The notes below the pieces were generated by a model that saw only the letters and a program-made list of their open reading frames with translations, was not told the DNA's origin and ran no database searches. Both the position numbers and the translations under genes were made by a program. Below, piece by piece: positions 33,184-42,656 of a stretch of 64,000 nucleotides of DNA; the first letter of the stretch is position 1, and each line of letters opens with the position of its first letter. Origin of the DNA: Nocardioides marmotae (GTDB lineage: Bacteria > Actinomycetota > Actinomycetes > Propionibacteriales > Nocardioidaceae); contig NZ_CP053660.1 in NCBI RefSeq assembly GCF_013177455.1, positions 4,092,001 through 4,156,000 on the forward strand, written 5' to 3'.

Positions 33184-33585
33184 ATGGAGACCACAGCTGG
33201 GACCAACGCACCCGCAACCGTCAGCCTCGGCGCCGTGAATGTCGCCGCCCACGACCCCGAGGGCCTGGCCGCCTTCTGGTCCACGGTGCTCGGCGCGCCG
33301 TCCACGTCGCCGATGCCCGGGCTGGTGATCCTGCCCGCGACGCCCGGCGGCTTCGGGATGATGTTCATGCCGCGCACCGACGAGTCCGGCAGCACCCTCC
33401 ACCTCGACCTCACCGTGCCGTGGGGCAGCCGCGCAGCGGAGGTGGAGCGGCTCCTGGCCGCGGGTGCAGAGCACCGGTGGGACGTGCTCGACGAGGTGCC
33501 GTGGGTCCGGTGGACGACCCTCGCCGACCCTGAGGGCAACCTGTTCTGCCTCGGCGAGCACCCCCCGGGCGAGCCGACCGCCTGA
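33184..33585 (+). CDS. VOC-family (glyoxalase-like) protein
   Basis: 133 aa with two beta-alpha-beta-beta-beta halves: VSLGAVNVAAHDPEGLAAFWSTVLG at the start and a second half ending WTTLADPEGNLFCLGEHP, the common DPEGNxF/C motif. This actinobacterial subgroup is often annotated as glyoxalase/bleomycin-resistance-like; whether a metal site is complete is unclear. Transcribed alone from a leaderless promoter. Confidence 0.82.
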   Translation: METTAGTNAPATVSLGAVNVAAHDPEGLAAFWSTVLGAPSTSPMPGLVILPATPGGFGMMFMPRTDESGSTLHLDLTVPWGSRAAEVERLLAAGAEHRWDVLDEVPWVRWTTLADPEGNLFCLGEHPPGEPTA

Positions 33586-33865
33586 GGCTCGCTGGACGCC
33601 CGCCTCGGCGGCCGTGGCCGGCACCGCACGCGTACTTCATGGTCTGGCACTGCCCCCTGCCCGCGCACCTGGGCGCGCCCGGGAGGTGGCTCGACGCGAC
33701 TGAGGCCGAAGCGGAGCTAGGTGATCGCCACTGGTGGCCGCTGGCTGCCCACGCAGCGTCCTCCGCTGCGGTCGGCGCACCCTGGTCCGACTAGAGGCTT
33801 CGGCGCGATCCACAACCTGCGCGAAGACCCTTCCGTTCGCATAGTTGTTCGAATATACTTTGGAC
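33586..33865. promoter_or_regulatory. Intergenic region with LexA-like box and leaderless promoter at its right end
   Basis: No gene is supported in most of this 280-bp stretch. At the right end, TTCCGT (33831-33836), 17 bp, TATACT (33854-33859), 6 nt, ATG 33866. The spacer contains tcgcatagttgttcga (33837-33852), which matches the mycobacterial SOS box TCGAACANNTGTTCGA at 12 of 14 fixed positions, so LexA would sit between -35 and -10. Confidence 0.6.
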
Positions 33866-35203
33866 ATGACTCGACCCGCCGTCCTCGCACCGGCCGCGCT
33901 CCCCGCGGCCGACGACGCGGTGACACCTGCCGCGTTGCTGGACCGGGTGCGTGCGGCACGGACGGCTGCGGACGCCGCCGAGGTCGAGCTGCTCTCGCTG
34001 GCGGTGGAGTGGGCGCACGCGCACCCGGTCCTCCCGGGCCAGGAGGCCTGGAGCGTGCCGGGGACGACCGCGGACCCGGCTCCCGAGTCCGAGGTCGAGT
34101 GCGCGGAGCTCGCCGGGATCCCCCCGGTGCGCTGGGACGCACCCGCGGCGTTCGCCGCCGCGAACCGGATGTCCACCGAAGCCGGGCAGGCGCTCATCAG
34201 GGACGCGCTCGTGCTGCGCCACCGGATGCCCAAGACCTGGGCCCGCACCCTCGCCGGCCACGTCACCGCCTGGCGAGCACGTCGCATCGCCCAAGCCGTC
34301 CTCGGCCACGACAACGACGTCGCCACCTACGTCGACGACCACGTCGCGCCCGTGGCCGGCTCCATCGGCATCGTCCGCCTCGACCGCGTCGTCGACGAGG
34401 CGATGCTGCGCCTCCACGCCGAGGAACGCGAGCTCGCCCAGCTCGCCGCCCTCGACGCACGCTACGTCCGGCTCGACGAACGCACCCTCAACCACACCGG
34501 CATCGCCGAGCTCGTCGTCCGCGGGGACTGGAAGGACCTCCACGACGTCGACGCCACCATCAGCCGCATCGCCGCCATCCTCGGCACCGCAGGACAACCC
34601 AGACACGGGGAGTCCCTCGACGTCCGCCGCTCCATGGCCGTCGGCGTCCTCGCCGACCCCGCCGCCGCCGACGCCCTCCTCAACGGCGAGCGACCGGCGC
34701 GGCCGGGCACCCGGACCGTGCTCCACCTCCACCTCACCGACGCCGCCCTCTGGGGCCTGGACCCCGTCGGCCGCAACCAGACCGCCGCCCGACCCGAGCT
34801 CGAACAGGTCATCCGCTCCTGGTGCGGCCGCACCGACACCCACCTCGTCGTCCAGCCCGTCCTCGACCTCAACGACCACACCCACGTCGAGCAGTACGAG
34901 ATCCCCGACCGGCTCCGCGACCAGGTCGCCCACCGCGAACCCCACTGCGTCTTCCCCTGGTGCACCCGCCCCGCAGCAGCCTGCGACTGCGACCACATCA
35001 CCCCCCACGGCGCCGGCGGCGCGACCTGCACCCACAACCTGGCTCCCCTGTGTCGGCGGCACCACCGGCTCAAGACCCACGCACGATGGCGATACCGACC
35101 CCTCGACCCCGTCACCGACCCCGGCGTCCACCTCTGGACCGACCCCCACGGCCGGCAGTACCTCCGCGGCCCCACCGGCACCGTCGAGATCACCGCACCG
35201 TGA
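33866..35203 (+). CDS. DUF222/13E12-family HNH endonuclease-like protein
   Basis: 445 aa. The N-terminal two thirds match DUF222 (13E12 repeat family): a long helical region with RMSTEAGQALIRDALVLRHRMP and GHVTAWRARRIAQAV. The C-terminal HNH nuclease motif is intact: CVFPWCTRPAAACDCDHITPH, then NLAPLCRRHHRLKTH, with paired Cys for a zinc knuckle. Related proteins in Mycobacterium are LexA-controlled, which fits the SOS-like box in this promoter. Their exact role in DNA damage or mobile-element biology is unsettled. Start 33866 fits the -10; an upstream start at 33845 would read through the -10. Confidence 0.88.
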   Translation: MTRPAVLAPAALPAADDAVTPAALLDRVRAARTAADAAEVELLSLAVEWAHAHPVLPGQEAWSVPGTTADPAPESEVECAELAGIPPVRWDAPAAFAAANRMSTEAGQALIRDALVLRHRMPKTWARTLAGHVTAWRARRIAQAVLGHDNDVATYVDDHVAPVAGSIGIVRLDRVVDEAMLRLHAEERELAQLAALDARYVRLDERTLNHTGIAELVVRGDWKDLHDVDATISRIAAILGTAGQPRHGESLDVRRSMAVGVLADPAAADALLNGERPARPGTRTVLHLHLTDAALWGLDPVGRNQTAARPELEQVIRSWCGRTDTHLVVQPVLDLNDHTHVEQYEIPDRLRDQVAHREPHCVFPWCTRPAAACDCDHITPHGAGGATCTHNLAPLCRRHHRLKTHARWRYRPLDPVTDPGVHLWTDPHGRQYLRGPTGTVEITAP

Positions 35204-35257
35204 GGCCCAGGCCGCCGACCCCTCGTGTCGAGCGCGTGGTGCGACGAGGATGACGCC

Positions 35258-35998
35258 ATGGACCAGCTCCTCGCCACGACTGATGACGGTGTCGACCTCC
35301 ACGTGGCCGGTTGTGGCCAGGGCCCCGACGTCGTCGTGCTCTCAGGCGGTCCGGGGTGCGTGCACTACCTCGCGGACGCCGCTCTCGCGCCGGACGGGTG
35401 TCGATCCTGGTTCCCGGATCCGCGCGGCGTCGGTCGCTCCGGTGGCGGACCGCACGACATGGCGCGGGCCATCGAGGACCTGGAGGTCGTGCGTCGCTCC
35501 ATCGGTGCCGAGTCGTGGATCGTGCTGGGGCACTCCTGGGGATCCGACCTCGCCGTGCGCTACGCACTTGAGCACCCTGACCGGGTGGCAGGAGTCGTCG
35601 GCATCGCGGGTCACGGACTGCACCGCGATCGGGAGTGGTCGGCCGCGTACGAGGCCGGCGCCGCGGCGGAGACCCCGATCGAGATCGACCACGTGCCTGA
35701 CATCAATGACTCGCTGATGGACTCCTTCAAGGGGTGGATCCACCAGCCTCGCCTGTGGCGGGAGCTGGCCGACAGCCCGGTGCCGATGCGGTTCATCGCG
35801 GCGGGACGGGACATCCGCCCCAGGTGGCCACTCCAGCAGCTGGCCGAGCTGGTCCCCCAGGCAACCTTCGAGACCGTCCCGGACGTCGTACACGACTTCT
35901 GGGCGACCGATCCCGGGCTGTGGCGAGCGACGTGCTCGGCCGCGTGCGTCGACCTTGCTCAGAGGTGGTCGGGCACGATCAACGCGTCGGGGTCCTGA
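35258..35998 (+). CDS. Alpha/beta hydrolase (proline iminopeptidase-like)
   Basis: 246 aa. Motifs: VLSGGPGCVHYLAD (oxyanion strand HGGPG-like), WFPDPRGVGRSGG, nucleophile elbow LGHSWGSDLA and PDVVHDFW with the catalytic His. The cap region has helices typical of peptidase S33-like hydrolases. ATG 35258 has gagga 8 nt upstream. Its 3' end overlaps the converging gene by 40 bp. Substrate unknown. Confidence 0.82.
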   Translation: MDQLLATTDDGVDLHVAGCGQGPDVVVLSGGPGCVHYLADAALAPDGCRSWFPDPRGVGRSGGGPHDMARAIEDLEVVRRSIGAESWIVLGHSWGSDLAVRYALEHPDRVAGVVGIAGHGLHRDREWSAAYEAGAAAETPIEIDHVPDINDSLMDSFKGWIHQPRLWRELADSPVPMRFIAAGRDIRPRWPLQQLAELVPQATFETVPDVVHDFWATDPGLWRATCSAACVDLAQRWSGTINASGS

Positions 35999-36360
35999 CG
36001 GGGCGGGAGGGCGGCGAGGGCGGCCTGGACGAGGGCGACGCGCCCCTTGACGACGAGCGCCCGACGGACCCGGCCGGCCACGCCCCCGCCGAGCTTCTCC
36101 TCCACGACGCGGGTGACCTCCTCGTCGGTGTAGGTCGGGCGGGTGCCGGGCTCCACGTCGACGTCGGGCAACCCGACGAGCACGGGGAGCACCTGGTCGC
36201 CGAGCGCGTCGAGCAGGCGGAAGCGCTGCAGGGTGGTCAGCGCCTGCCACGCCTCGTCGACGTCGCGGCGGCCGCGGCGTACGTCCTTGTCCTGGGCGGC
36301 GAAGACCATCTTCGCGGCTCCGGTCAGGGCAGCGGTCAGCTCGTGCTCGGTGAACCTCAC
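35959..36360 (-). CDS. Conserved-looking hypothetical protein, 133 aa
   Basis: Soluble helical protein (VRFTEHELTAALTGAAKMVF... DEAWQALTTLQRFRLLDALG...) with a basic middle and C-terminal part. GTG start overlaps the stop of the acetylxylan esterase gene (GTGA), so it is the last member of the carbohydrate operon. No family was recognised. The 40-bp convergent overlap with the hydrolase gene is unusual for a pair unrelated in function. Confidence 0.65.
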   Translation of the reverse strand: MRFTEHELTAALTGAAKMVFAAQDKDVRRGRRDVDEAWQALTTLQRFRLLDALGDQVLPVLVGLPDVDVEPGTRPTYTDEEVTRVVEEKLGGGVAGRVRRALVVKGRVALVQAALAALPPRQDPDALIVPDHL

Positions 36361-37346
36361 TGCTCCAGTCTGGCCCCCAGCGTCGACCGCAGCCACGCCA
36401 CCTGCCTCCGGACGTGGTGCGGGCCGCCGCCCTCGTGGTCGTTGAACGGGTAGACCTCGATCTCGGCCGGGCCCGCCCAGGCGTGGAAGGCGGCGAACAC
36501 CGTCGACGGCGGGCAGGTGCGGTCGCGCAGCGCCACCGAGAACAGGGCGGGCGCGGTCGCCCGCCGCGCGAGCACCGCGCCGTCGACGTGCGCGAGCGTG
36601 GCGAAGGCGGTCTCCACGCGGTCGCGGTGGGCGCCGAGGTAGCGGACCAGCTCGAGGTAGGGGTCGGTCTGCGCGACCGCCACCGCCCGTCGTACGTCGG
36701 CGAGGAACGGCACGTCGACGAGCGCCGCCGCGACCGAGCCGGGCGCCAGCGCGGCGACGGCGGTCGCGAGCGCGCCGCCCTGGCTGGCGCCGGCGACGAC
36801 GACCCGGTCGGGGTCGACGAGCGGATGCGCGCGCAGCACGTCGAGGGCGGCGACGGCGTCGGCGTACGCCCGGCGGTAGTAGTAGCCGCGGGGGTCCTCG
36901 ATGCCGCGCGTCAGGAACCCCGGCTGCGCCGCGCCCGCCCCGGCCGGGTCGCCCGTCGCGCCGACGCTCCAGCCGCTGCCCTGCCCGCGGGTGTCGACGA
37001 CGAGGTGGGCGTAGCCGGCGAGCGCCCACAGCACGTGCTCGTGCGGGAGGCCGCGGCCGCCGTTGTAGCCCTGGTACTGCACCACCCCCGGCAGCGGACC
37101 GGGCCCGCGCAGCGGCGCGGGCGGCAGGTGCAGCCAGGCGTGCACCGGGTGGTCGTCGTGGCCCGCCAGCTCGACCGCGTGGGTCTCCACGGCCACCAGC
37201 CCCGCATCGACGAGCTCGTACGTCGCGTGCGGACCGCGCGCCCGCTGCGGGGCGAGGGTCTCGGCCCAGAAGCCGTCGAGCCCGGCCGGCTCGAGCAGGT
37301 GGGGCCGGTAGGCCCGCAGCTGCTCGAGCGGCCAGTCGGTCTCCAC
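36357..37346 (-). CDS. Acetylxylan esterase / cephalosporin-C deacetylase-type alpha/beta hydrolase (AXE1)
   Basis: 329 aa, AXE1 length. Family features: GVVQYQGYNGGRGLPHEH, YAHLVVDTRGQGSGWS, YYYRRAYADAVAALDVL, nucleophile loop VAGASQGGALA, and the acid/His in the C-terminal LFSVALRDRTCPPSTVF...NDHEGG. The enzyme removes acetyl groups from xylo-oligosaccharides and related acetylated sugars. There is no signal peptide, so it acts on imported substrates. GTG 37346 lies 14 bp after the GH3 stop, in the same operon. Confidence 0.88.
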   Translation of the reverse strand: METDWPLEQLRAYRPHLLEPAGLDGFWAETLAPQRARGPHATYELVDAGLVAVETHAVELAGHDDHPVHAWLHLPPAPLRGPGPLPGVVQYQGYNGGRGLPHEHVLWALAGYAHLVVDTRGQGSGWSVGATGDPAGAGAAQPGFLTRGIEDPRGYYYRRAYADAVAALDVLRAHPLVDPDRVVVAGASQGGALATAVAALAPGSVAAALVDVPFLADVRRAVAVAQTDPYLELVRYLGAHRDRVETAFATLAHVDGAVLARRATAPALFSVALRDRTCPPSTVFAAFHAWAGPAEIEVYPFNDHEGGGPHHVRRQVAWLRSTLGARLEQ

Positions 37347-37360
37347 CGCAGCAGCGCCGC

Positions 37361-39664
37361 TCAGCCGCGGACGACGGTGACGGCCGGCTCGAGCACCCGG
37401 TCGTGGCCGACCTCGCGCACCGAGCCGGTGAGCCGCAGCTCCACGACCGAGCGGATGTCGGCGCTCGAGGCACCCACCCGCAGCTCGACGGCCCCCGGCT
37501 CGACCAGCCGCACCAGGTCCCGGCCGGTGAACGAGGTCAGGTCGGCGTGCAGCTCGAAGCGCACCTCCGTCCGCTCCCCGGCCGCCAGGTCGACCCGCGC
37601 CGCGGCGATCAGCTGCTGCACGGGCCGCACCACCGAGGAGGCGCGGTCGTGGAGGTAGACCTGCACGACCTCCGACGTCGCCTGCTCGGGGTGGCCGACC
37701 AGCGGCACCACCAGCTCGCAGGTCCCGTCGGTGGCCCACGTCGAGCCCGACGCCGCCGCGTCCCCCCAGGTCGCGGCGGCGTAGGACAGTCCGTGCCCGA
37801 AGGCGAACAGGGGGGTCGGGTCGACCGAGCTGACCTCGCTGCGCTGCCCCAGCGTCGAGGCGAGGTACGTCGACGGCTGGGTCGAGCCGGGGCCGGGGAA
37901 GGAGACCGGGAGCCGGCCGGTCGGGGCGACCCGGCCCGCGAGCACGTCGGCGACGGCGGTCGCGCCCTCCTCACCCGGGAAGAACCCGCACACCAGCGCG
38001 GCGAGCCGGTCGACCTGGCGGGTGAGGTCGTAGGGGCGACCGACGAGGAGCACCGCGACGACCGGGGTGCCGGTGGCCAGCAGCGCCTCGAGCAGCTCCT
38101 CCTGGCGGCCGGGCAGCCGCAGGTCGGCGACGTCGCAGCCCTCGCCGGAGGTGCCGTTGCCGAACAGGCCGGCCCGGTCGCCGAGCACGACGACGCACAC
38201 GTCGGCGTCGGTGGCGACCGCGACGGCCTCGGTGATGTCGGCGTCGGACCCGCCGAGCACCGGGCAGCCGAGCGCGGAGGTGACCTCGAAGGTCTCGGCG
38301 AGCGCCTCGCGGACGGTGCGGATCTCCAGCCCGGGCTCGGTGCCGGGGTGGTGGACCAGCACGTGCATCGGGAAGGAGTAGCAGCCGAGCATCGCCTCGG
38401 GGGTGTCGGCGCGGGGGCCGACGACCGCGAGCCGGGCGCCGGGCGCGAGGGGCAGCGCGCCGCCCTCGTTCGCCAGCAGCACGACCGAGCGGCGGGCCAC
38501 CTCGAGCGCGAGCGCCCGGGCCTCCGGCGGGTCGAGGTCGAGGATCGGGTCGGAGCCGGTGCCGGCCTCCGCCGGGGCCCAGCCCGGGTCGAGCAGGCCG
38601 AGCTCGCACTTCTGGCGCAGCACGCGGAGCAGGGCCCGGTCGACGAGCTTCTCGTCGACCAGCCCGGCGGCGACCGCGGCGAGCAGCGGCCCGCCGTACG
38701 CGTTGATCGAGGGCAGCTCGACGTCGATGCCGGCCTCGAGCGCGAGCCGGGCGGCCTCCTCGAGGTCCTCGGCGACGTGGTGCAGCGACTCGAGGAAGGC
38801 GATGGAGAAGTAGTCGGCGACGACGGTGCCCTCGAAGCCGTAGGTGTCGCGCAGCAGGGTGGTGAGCAGCGCGCGGTCGGCGGCGGCGGGGACGCCGTCG
38901 GTGTCGGTGTAGGAGTTCATCACCGAGCGGGCGCCGGCGCGCAGCGCCATCTCGAACGGCGGCAGGATCACGTCGGCGAGCTCGCGCGGCCCGAGCGCGA
39001 CGGGCGCGTGGTTGCGCGCGGCGCGGGAGGCGGAGTAGCCGGCGAAGTGCTTGAGGGTGGCGACCACGCCGGTGCTCTCCAGGCCGCGGACGTAGGCGCT
39101 GCCGAGGAGCCCGACGAGGAAGGGGTCCTCGCCCATCGTCTCCTCGACCCGCCCCCAGCGCAGGTCGCGGACGACGTCGAGCACGGGCGCGAGGCCCTGG
39201 TGGACGCCGAGGCCGCGCATGGTGGTGCCGATCCGCGCCGCCATCCGCTCCACGAGGTCGGGGTCGAAGGTCGCGGCCCAGCACAGCGGGTTGGGGTAGG
39301 CGGTGGCCTGCCAGGCGGCGAGCCCGGTGAGGCACTCCTCGTGCACCTGGGCGGGGATGCCGAACCGGTTGGCCGCCACGACCTGGCGCTGGCGCTCGGC
39401 GAGCGCGCGCAGCCCGGCGGCGGGCTCGACCGGGTCGGTGCCGAAGGGGCGGGTCAGCTGCCCGAGGCCGTCGCGGACGAGGTCCTCGAAGCGTTGCCCG
39501 GCCGCCAGCGCCTCGCGCAGCATCGGCGCCATGTCGCCGACGTCGGGGTCGACGCCCCAGATGCTGGAGAGCTGAGCGACCTTCTCGGCCAGCGTCATCC
39601 GGGCGACGAGGTCGCCCACGCGGACGTCGACGGGGAGGGTGGTGTCCTGCCAGGGGTCGGTCAC
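37361..39664 (-). CDS. GH3 family glycosidase (beta-glucosidase or beta-xylosidase)
   Basis: 767 aa. Domain order is the (beta/alpha)8 barrel (FGIPAQVHEECLTGLA, APVLDVVRDLRWGRVEETMGEDP, KHFAGYS with the conserved Lys-His), nucleophile strand GTVVADYFSI (Asp), then the alpha/beta sandwich (VVGPRADTPEAMLGCYS) and C-terminal fibronectin-like domain. No signal peptide, so it is cytoplasmic. With neighbours encoding import, deacetylation and GH10 cleavage, a xylo-oligosaccharide or mixed gluco/xylo substrate is likely. Start is GTG at 39664. The operon runs SBP, permeases, LacI, GH3, esterase. Confidence 0.9.
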   Translation of the reverse strand: MTDPWQDTTLPVDVRVGDLVARMTLAEKVAQLSSIWGVDPDVGDMAPMLREALAAGQRFEDLVRDGLGQLTRPFGTDPVEPAAGLRALAERQRQVVAANRFGIPAQVHEECLTGLAAWQATAYPNPLCWAATFDPDLVERMAARIGTTMRGLGVHQGLAPVLDVVRDLRWGRVEETMGEDPFLVGLLGSAYVRGLESTGVVATLKHFAGYSASRAARNHAPVALGPRELADVILPPFEMALRAGARSVMNSYTDTDGVPAAADRALLTTLLRDTYGFEGTVVADYFSIAFLESLHHVAEDLEEAARLALEAGIDVELPSINAYGGPLLAAVAAGLVDEKLVDRALLRVLRQKCELGLLDPGWAPAEAGTGSDPILDLDPPEARALALEVARRSVVLLANEGGALPLAPGARLAVVGPRADTPEAMLGCYSFPMHVLVHHPGTEPGLEIRTVREALAETFEVTSALGCPVLGGSDADITEAVAVATDADVCVVVLGDRAGLFGNGTSGEGCDVADLRLPGRQEELLEALLATGTPVVAVLLVGRPYDLTRQVDRLAALVCGFFPGEEGATAVADVLAGRVAPTGRLPVSFPGPGSTQPSTYLASTLGQRSEVSSVDPTPLFAFGHGLSYAAATWGDAAASGSTWATDGTCELVVPLVGHPEQATSEVVQVYLHDRASSVVRPVQQLIAAARVDLAAGERTEVRFELHADLTSFTGRDLVRLVEPGAVELRVGASSADIRSVVELRLTGSVREVGHDRVLEPAVTVVRG

Positions 39665-39685
39665 GCGACCGCTCCGTTCGGGGGA

Positions 39686-40744
39686 TCAGGCGGGTCGGGG
39701 CGCCGCGGTGGAGCGGCGGGTGACCAGCGTGGTGGGGAGGGTGAGCTGGGTGTCGGCGACCGGGGCGCCGTCCAGCAGCCCGAGCAGCAGCGCGACCGCG
39801 TCGTGGCCCATCCGGCGGATCGGCTGCTCGACGGTCGTGAGCGGCGGGTCGGACAGCGCGGACTCGGGCACGTTGTCGAAGCCGATCACCGACAGGTCGC
39901 CGGGCACGTCGAGGCCGCGCTCCCGGGCGACCTCGAGGACGGCCAGCGCGGAGAGGTCGTTGGCGGCGAAGACCGCGGTCGGCGGCTCGGGCAGCGCGAG
40001 CAGCCGGTGGGCGGCGACGCGGGCCTGCTCGGTCTCGAACGCGCCGAGCGCCAGGAGCGACTCGTCGACGTCCAGCCCTGCGGCGGCGTGCGCCTCGCGG
40101 AAGCCGCGCTCGCGCAACTGGGCCGAGACCAGGTCGGGGCGGCCGGTGACCATCCCGATCCGGGTGTGGCCCAGGCCGATGAGGTGGTCGACGCCGAGGC
40201 GCGCGCCCTGGAGGTTGTCCCCGGCCACGGTGGGCAGGCTCGAGCGGCCGGTGTGCGGGTCGACGGCGACCACGGGCCCGTCGTACTGCACGTCGGTCAC
40301 GGTCGGGGTGACCAGCACCGCGCCGTCGACGAGGGTGCCCATCACCCGGGAGAGGTAGCGCCGCTCCCAGCCGACGTGCTCGTCGACACGGCCGCCGGCG
40401 GAGTAGGCGACCAGCTCGAAGCCCGAGTCGCGGATCGCGTCGGCGGCGCCCTTGAGCACCTCGGTGCTGAACGGCTCGAAGTCCGCGACGAGGACGCCGA
40501 TGACGTTGGTACGCCGGTTGCGCAGGCTCCGCGCGACCAGGCTCGCCTCGTAGCCCAGGCGGGTGATCACCCCCATGACGTGCTGGGAGGTCGCCGGGGA
40601 GACGCCGTACCGGCCGTTGAGCACCTTCGAGACCGTCGAGACCGACACCCCCGCCTCGGCCGCGACCTGCTGCATCGTCACGCGGCCGCCGGACGCGCTC
40701 GTCGTCCCGGGCTGCTGCTCCACGTCCACCTCGGTGCCCCTCAT
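39686..40744 (-). CDS. LacI-family transcriptional regulator
   Basis: 352 aa. The N-terminal HTH reads MQQVAAEAGVSVSTVSKVLNGRYGVSP, with hinge helix and YEASLVARSLR; the C-terminal part is a periplasmic-binding-protein fold (GVLVADFEPFSTEVLKGA, IGFDNVPESALSDPPLTTVEQPIRRMG). It overlaps the permease stop by four bases (ATGA), so it is co-transcribed with the transporter it probably represses. A matching operator is at 44039-44050. The inducer is presumably an imported oligosaccharide. Confidence 0.9.
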   Translation of the reverse strand: MRGTEVDVEQQPGTTSASGGRVTMQQVAAEAGVSVSTVSKVLNGRYGVSPATSQHVMGVITRLGYEASLVARSLRNRRTNVIGVLVADFEPFSTEVLKGAADAIRDSGFELVAYSAGGRVDEHVGWERRYLSRVMGTLVDGAVLVTPTVTDVQYDGPVVAVDPHTGRSSLPTVAGDNLQGARLGVDHLIGLGHTRIGMVTGRPDLVSAQLRERGFREAHAAAGLDVDESLLALGAFETEQARVAAHRLLALPEPPTAVFAANDLSALAVLEVARERGLDVPGDLSVIGFDNVPESALSDPPLTTVEQPIRRMGHDAVALLLGLLDGAPVADTQLTLPTTLVTRRSTAAPRPA

Positions 40745-41652
40745 CCCTTCACCGCGCCCTGCAGGCCGCTGACGATCCGCCGCTGCATCGCCAGGAAGAG
40801 CACCAGAGCGGGGATCATGGCGATCGTCGTGAACGCCAGGACGCCGGCGGTGTCGGCGGAGTACTGCGTGGAGTAGTCCGCCACGCCGAGGGGCAGCGTA
40901 CGCATGTCGTCCTGGAGCAGCAGGAGCGGAAGCAGGTAGGCGTTCCACGACGTCACGAACGCCAGCACGCCGACGGTCACGAGGCCGGGCACGACCAGGG
41001 GCAGCGCGATGTGGCGGAACACCCCGATCCGGGAGGCGCCGTCGATGAACGCCGCCTCCTCCAGCTCCCGCGGCAGCGCCATGAGGAAGGGCCGCAGGAT
41101 CACCACGGTCGTGGGCAGCGCGAACGCCGCCTGCGGCAGCGCCACGCCCCACCAGGTGTTGCCGAGCTCGAGGTCGCGGGTGATGAGGATGAACAGCGGG
41201 ATGATCGCGACGGCCACCGGGAAGAGCAGGCCGAGCACGAAGACCATGAACAGCGGCTCGCGGAGCTTGAACTGGTAGCGCGCCAGCGGGTAGGCCGCCA
41301 TCACCCCGGCGATCACGGCGAGCACGGTGGTGATCAGGGCGATCACCGTCGAGTTCAGCGCGTAGCCCCAGAAGTCGGGGTTCGACACGACCCGCTCGTA
41401 GTTGTCGGTCACCCACGGGTCGGGCAGGCCGGCGGGGTCGCGGATGAGCTGCTCGTTGCTGCGGAAGCCGCCGAGCGCGCCGTAGAGCACCGGGCCCAGC
41501 GTCAGCGCCACCACGGCGAGGGCGAGCAGGTAGACCAGCGGACCGCCGCCGCCGAAGGACCGGCCGCGCCGGCCCCGGGCGCCGCCCGGGCCGTGCGAGG
41601 AGCGCGGCTCGGGCTCGTCGGCGACGGGGGGCAGCTCCTGGAGCGTCGTCAT
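40741..41652 (-). CDS. Carbohydrate ABC transporter permease (MalG type)
   Basis: 303 aa, six helices after a Gly/Arg-rich cytoplasmic N-terminus. The EAA loop is present (ELEEAAFIDGASRIGVFRHIALPLVVPGL). Partner of the MalF-type gene 10 bp upstream. No ATPase gene is in this operon; such CUT1 importers usually share an MsiK-type ATPase encoded elsewhere. Confidence 0.9.
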   Translation of the reverse strand: MTTLQELPPVADEPEPRSSHGPGGARGRRGRSFGGGGPLVYLLALAVVALTLGPVLYGALGGFRSNEQLIRDPAGLPDPWVTDNYERVVSNPDFWGYALNSTVIALITTVLAVIAGVMAAYPLARYQFKLREPLFMVFVLGLLFPVAVAIIPLFILITRDLELGNTWWGVALPQAAFALPTTVVILRPFLMALPRELEEAAFIDGASRIGVFRHIALPLVVPGLVTVGVLAFVTSWNAYLLPLLLLQDDMRTLPLGVADYSTQYSADTAGVLAFTTIAMIPALVLFLAMQRRIVSGLQGAVKG

Positions 41653-41662
41653 CGTCGGCCTC

Positions 41663-42649
41663 TCATCGCTGGTCGGCGGTGTCGCGCCGCAGCACGAGCA
41701 CCTGGTAGAGCAGCGCCATCACGAACGCCACGACGAAGAGCACGACCGAGGCGGCGCCGGCGATGCCGTAGTTGCCGCGCTGGGTGCCCTGGCTGACCAG
41801 GTAGGTCGCCATCGTGGTCGTGGCGTTGGCGGGGCCGCCGCCGGTCAGGATCCACACCATGTCGAAGAGCTGGAGCGAGCCGATCATCGACAAGAACGCC
41901 CAGGTGCGGATGGTCGGGCCGAGCAGGGGCAGCGCGACCCGGACCTGGGTCTGCCACCAGCTGGCGCCGTCGAGCTGGGCGGCCTCGTAGAGCTCGTCGG
42001 GCACGCCCTGGAGGCCGGCGAGGAAGAGCAGCACGGCCAGGCCGAGGTACTTCCAGGTCAGCACCACGAAGACGGTCCACAGCGCCAGGTCCGGGGTGCC
42101 GAGGAACCCCTGCTCGGGCGGGGTGATGCCGATCGTCGTGAGGATCGACTCCACCAGGCCGCTGCGCGGCTGGAGGAGCTGGAACCACACGACGCCGGCG
42201 ATCACCTCGGCCAGCACGTAGGGCACGAAGACGATGGTGCGGAGCAGCCCGCGCCCGCGGATGCGGCGGTTGAGCAGCACCGCGAGGAGCAGGCCGAGCG
42301 GCAGCTGCACCGCGATGGAGAGCCCGACGATCGTCAGGTTGTGCACGACGGCGTCCTTGAAGACGCTGTCGGTGAGCACCTGCTCGTAGTTGCGCAGGCC
42401 CACGAAGTCGTCCATCGGGCCGAAGCCCTTCCAGCGGAAGAACGACATCCGCACCGCCGAGATCACCGGCCAGACGACGAACGTCGCCATCAGGACCAGC
42501 GCGGGTGTGACGAACAGGGCGATCTCGAGCCGTTGCCGCCACCGCGAGCTGCCCGGAGGGGCGCCCGGCACCGAGGGGTGCCGGGCGCCGTCGCCCTCGG
42601 TCGGCGCCGCTGCCGGGGTGGCCGCGACGGCGGCACCGGTCGAGGTCAC
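41663..42649 (-). CDS. Carbohydrate ABC transporter permease (MalF type)
   Basis: 328 aa with six helices and the EAA-loop ELYEAAQLDGASWWQTQVRVALPLLGPT. GTG start, 7 bp after the binding protein stop. It forms the heterodimeric membrane channel with the MalG-type partner. Confidence 0.9.
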   Translation of the reverse strand: MTSTGAAVAATPAAAPTEGDGARHPSVPGAPPGSSRWRQRLEIALFVTPALVLMATFVVWPVISAVRMSFFRWKGFGPMDDFVGLRNYEQVLTDSVFKDAVVHNLTIVGLSIAVQLPLGLLLAVLLNRRIRGRGLLRTIVFVPYVLAEVIAGVVWFQLLQPRSGLVESILTTIGITPPEQGFLGTPDLALWTVFVVLTWKYLGLAVLLFLAGLQGVPDELYEAAQLDGASWWQTQVRVALPLLGPTIRTWAFLSMIGSLQLFDMVWILTGGGPANATTTMATYLVSQGTQRGNYGIAGAASVVLFVVAFVMALLYQVLVLRRDTADQR

Positions 42650-42656
42650 GAGCTGC

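Noticed and set aside
33586..33830. Short open frames in the gap before the HNH gene
   Set aside because: None has an RBS, a plausible -10 spacing or a recognisable protein; the stretch is treated as non-coding.
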